64,000 bases of DNA from assembly GCA_963840075.1 (NCBI GenBank), contig CAWIXS010000027.1:131737-195736 (forward strand), in the 5' to 3' direction. The notes below the pieces were generated by a model, which was not told the origin of the DNA, made no database searches, and saw only the letters and a program-made list of their open reading frames with translations. Source of the DNA: AWTP1-13 sp963840075 (GTDB lineage Bacteria; Pseudomonadota; Alphaproteobacteria; Rhizobiales; Hyphomicrobiaceae). Below, one piece after another: positions 62,600-64,000 of the stretch. Position numbers and translations under genes: made by a program. Each line of letters begins with the position of its first letter. Within the stretch, counting starts at the first letter, position 1.

Positions 62600-63763
62600 C
62601 TACGCCACGCGCGGCAGCACCTTGGTGTGGAACAGCTCGATGGAGCGCATCAGCTTGGCGTGCGGCACCAGCGTGTTGTGCGTCCAGCCGAAGATCCACT
62701 GCACGGGGAGCTTCCGCTTCAAGGCCTCCAGCCCGCGTGCCACCGTATCGAGCGTGCCGACCAGCGCGTAGCCCTTGGCGATCGCCTCGTCCGGGGTCGG
62801 CGCTTCGCCCGTCACCGGGTCGAGCATGCCGCGGCGGAAGCCGAAGGGGACGAACCAGGCGTTGCCGCAGAAGGTCGCCGAGTCGGTCCACAGGGCGCGC
62901 GCCTCCTCGTCGGTGTCAGCGATGACGATGTCGCGCAGCATGCCCATCCCCTCACCCGGCGGGCGGCCCGACGCACTGGCGTAGACCTCGAACAGGTGCC
63001 GCTCGTGCACCTCGTGCATCGGCGGCAGGATGGCGGTGACGCCGTTCTCCGCGCACCAGCGGATCGAGCGCTCGGAGGAGGCGAACGGCTGGAAGATCGG
63101 CGGGTGCGGCTTCTGCAGCGGCTTGGGCACCACGCCCACCGCCTTCAGGACGCCGCCCTCGACGCCTTTGCCCCACTTGTCGGTGGCCTCCAGCGACCAC
63201 GGCGTCTCGCCCGGCGGGATCTTCCAGAACTGGCCCTGGAAGGAGAGCATCTCCTCGGTCCAGGCCTTCTTGATGATGGTGAAGCACTCCTCGAAGGCGG
63301 CGCGGTTGGCGGCGTCGATGGCGTCGTGCTGGTGCGGCAGGGCGCCGTGGATGCCGTGCGTCTGCTGCGCCATGATGTCGACCCAGCGCCGCTGGTAGCC
63401 GCGCGCGAAGCCGGCGCAGGCGCGCCCGCCCGTCATGTGGTCGAGCATGGCGATGTCCTCGGCCACGCGGATCGGGTTGGAGGCCGGCAGCACGATGCCG
63501 AGCTGGCCCACCTGGATGCGCTTGGTCTGCATGGCGATGTAGAGGTCGAGCAGCACCGGGTTGTTGGAGACCTCGAAGCCCTCGATGTGGAAGTGGTGCT
63601 CGGTGAAGGAGACCGAGTCGTAGCCGAGGTCGTCGGCCAGCCGGCACTGCTCCGACACCTCGCGCAGCATCTGCTGGTAGAGGTCGGCGCGCATGCCCGC
63701 CATGCCGGCCTCGATGTCGGCCCTGGTGCCGAGCGACGGCAGATAGAACAGAGAGACCTTCAT
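62600..63763 (-). CDS. LLM-class flavin-dependent oxidoreductase
   Basis: 387 residues of the luciferase-like monooxygenase barrel: SFTEHHFHIEGFEVSNNPVLL near the start, GIVLPASNPIRVAEDIAMLDHMTGGRACAGFARGYQRR, and the C-terminal ALVGTLDTVARGLEALKRKL. Such enzymes use reduced FMN and oxygen on an unknown substrate. The ATG at 63763 (MKVSLFYLPSLG) follows GGGGGAGGAG. The 217 bases after its stop (62383-62599) show no gene. It is divergent from the tRNA gene at the window edge. Confidence 0.9.
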   Translation of the reverse strand: MKVSLFYLPSLGTRADIEAGMAGMRADLYQQMLREVSEQCRLADDLGYDSVSFTEHHFHIEGFEVSNNPVLLDLYIAMQTKRIQVGQLGIVLPASNPIRVAEDIAMLDHMTGGRACAGFARGYQRRWVDIMAQQTHGIHGALPHQHDAIDAANRAAFEECFTIIKKAWTEEMLSFQGQFWKIPPGETPWSLEATDKWGKGVEGGVLKAVGVVPKPLQKPHPPIFQPFASSERSIRWCAENGVTAILPPMHEVHERHLFEVYASASGRPPGEGMGMLRDIVIADTDEEARALWTDSATFCGNAWFVPFGFRRGMLDPVTGEAPTPDEAIAKGYALVGTLDTVARGLEALKRKLPVQWIFGWTHNTLVPHAKLMRSIELFHTKVLPRVA

Positions 63764-63972
63764 CTCCTCCCCCGAGGATCGGTTCATTCTTTGCGGCAAC
63801 AGTGACTCGCCGGGGGCACGGCCGCAAGGCGAGCGCCAGTCCCCACCCGCAGCTCTGGCATTCCCCATGTAGCGCACAGGCGGGCCGCGGCTCGCCCCAA
63901 TGGCCCATCCTTGACGGGTTGCCGCGAGGCCGGCGATTTTGTACTAAGCATCGCCCAGGATGCGATCCATGG

Positions 63973-64000
63973 GGGCGCGTAGCTCAGCGGTAGAGCACTC
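63973..64000 (+). tRNA. tRNA gene, 5' part only
   Basis: GGGCGCG (acceptor half) is followed by TAGCTCAGCGGTAGAGC, a complete D-arm with U8 and A9, and the first bases of the anticodon stem. The anticodon is beyond the window edge, so the isotype cannot be read; the sequence resembles tRNA-Val genes. Confidence 0.85.

Overview
The window is 64 kb of GC-rich DNA from what looks like an alphaproteobacterium. The best evidence is gene order: rho, hemJ and hemE on the minus strand face ppsR, maf, aroE, coaE and dnaQ on the plus strand. This arrangement flanks the chromosome origin in Caulobacter and Rickettsia. A CrbS/CrbR-type regulatory pair beside a VC_2705-type sodium symporter, HemJ in place of HemG/HemY, and an HvrA-like H-NS protein fit the same group. 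I cannot name the genus. No prophage, rRNA operon or CRISPR array is visible.

Layout: 1-5 kb has the end of a cis-prenyltransferase gene, a BchE-like cobalamin/radical-SAM enzyme, a D-threonine-aldolase-like gene and a DUF2076 gene. 4.1-9.1 kb is a minus-strand block: a secreted unknown and a cyclase-family hydrolase, then a metal-handling set (DUF2946 protein, outer-membrane transporter-like protein, two PCuAC-type proteins). 9.2-16.9 kb holds a membrane-anchored metallophosphoesterase, an M15-like peptidase, an acyl-CoA ligase with a frameshifted SDR, a small Cys-rich protein, a MITE-like element and a GNAT acetyltransferase. 17-23 kb carries polA, an H-NS-like gene, prmB and an amidohydrolase. 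23.2-30.3 kb is the haem/rho block, the candidate replication origin and the ppsR-maf-aroE-coaE-dnaQ operon. 30.3-38.8 kb has an aminopeptidase, the two-subunit sodium symporter, CrbR, a doubly frameshifted CrbS and mscL. 38.9-47.5 kb contains a radical-SAM/cupin-oxygenase pair, gpt, an orphan cytochrome c domain, a haem-monooxygenase-like gene, a coupled pair of membrane GTPases and a flavin amine oxidase. 47.5-57.5 kb has a likely small RNA with a strong terminator, an epimerase with queG, uppP, ptsN, rph, a VOC gene, kup, a TPR protein and a frameshifted MauG-like dihaem peroxidase. 57.7-61.8 kb is a cyanate operon (ABC transporter plus cyanase) behind a consensus sigma-54 promoter. The window ends with a DUF2846 lipoprotein, an LLM flavin oxidoreductase and the first bases of a tRNA gene.

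Two themes recur. Intergenic spaces are filled by at least five families of short palindromic or dispersed repeats; one family shows paired base changes and another supplies the 3' ends of coding sequences. Six frame breaks hit five genes (dta-like, porin-like, SDR, crbS twice, mauG-like), which means either uncorrected indels in the assembly or real decay. The best-supported functional stories are the sigma-54/cyanate operon, the CrbSR-symporter locus, the copper/metal locus and the hemE-ppsR origin. The least explained are the radical-SAM/cupin pair, the GTPase pair and the BchE-like gene beside a cis-prenyltransferase.
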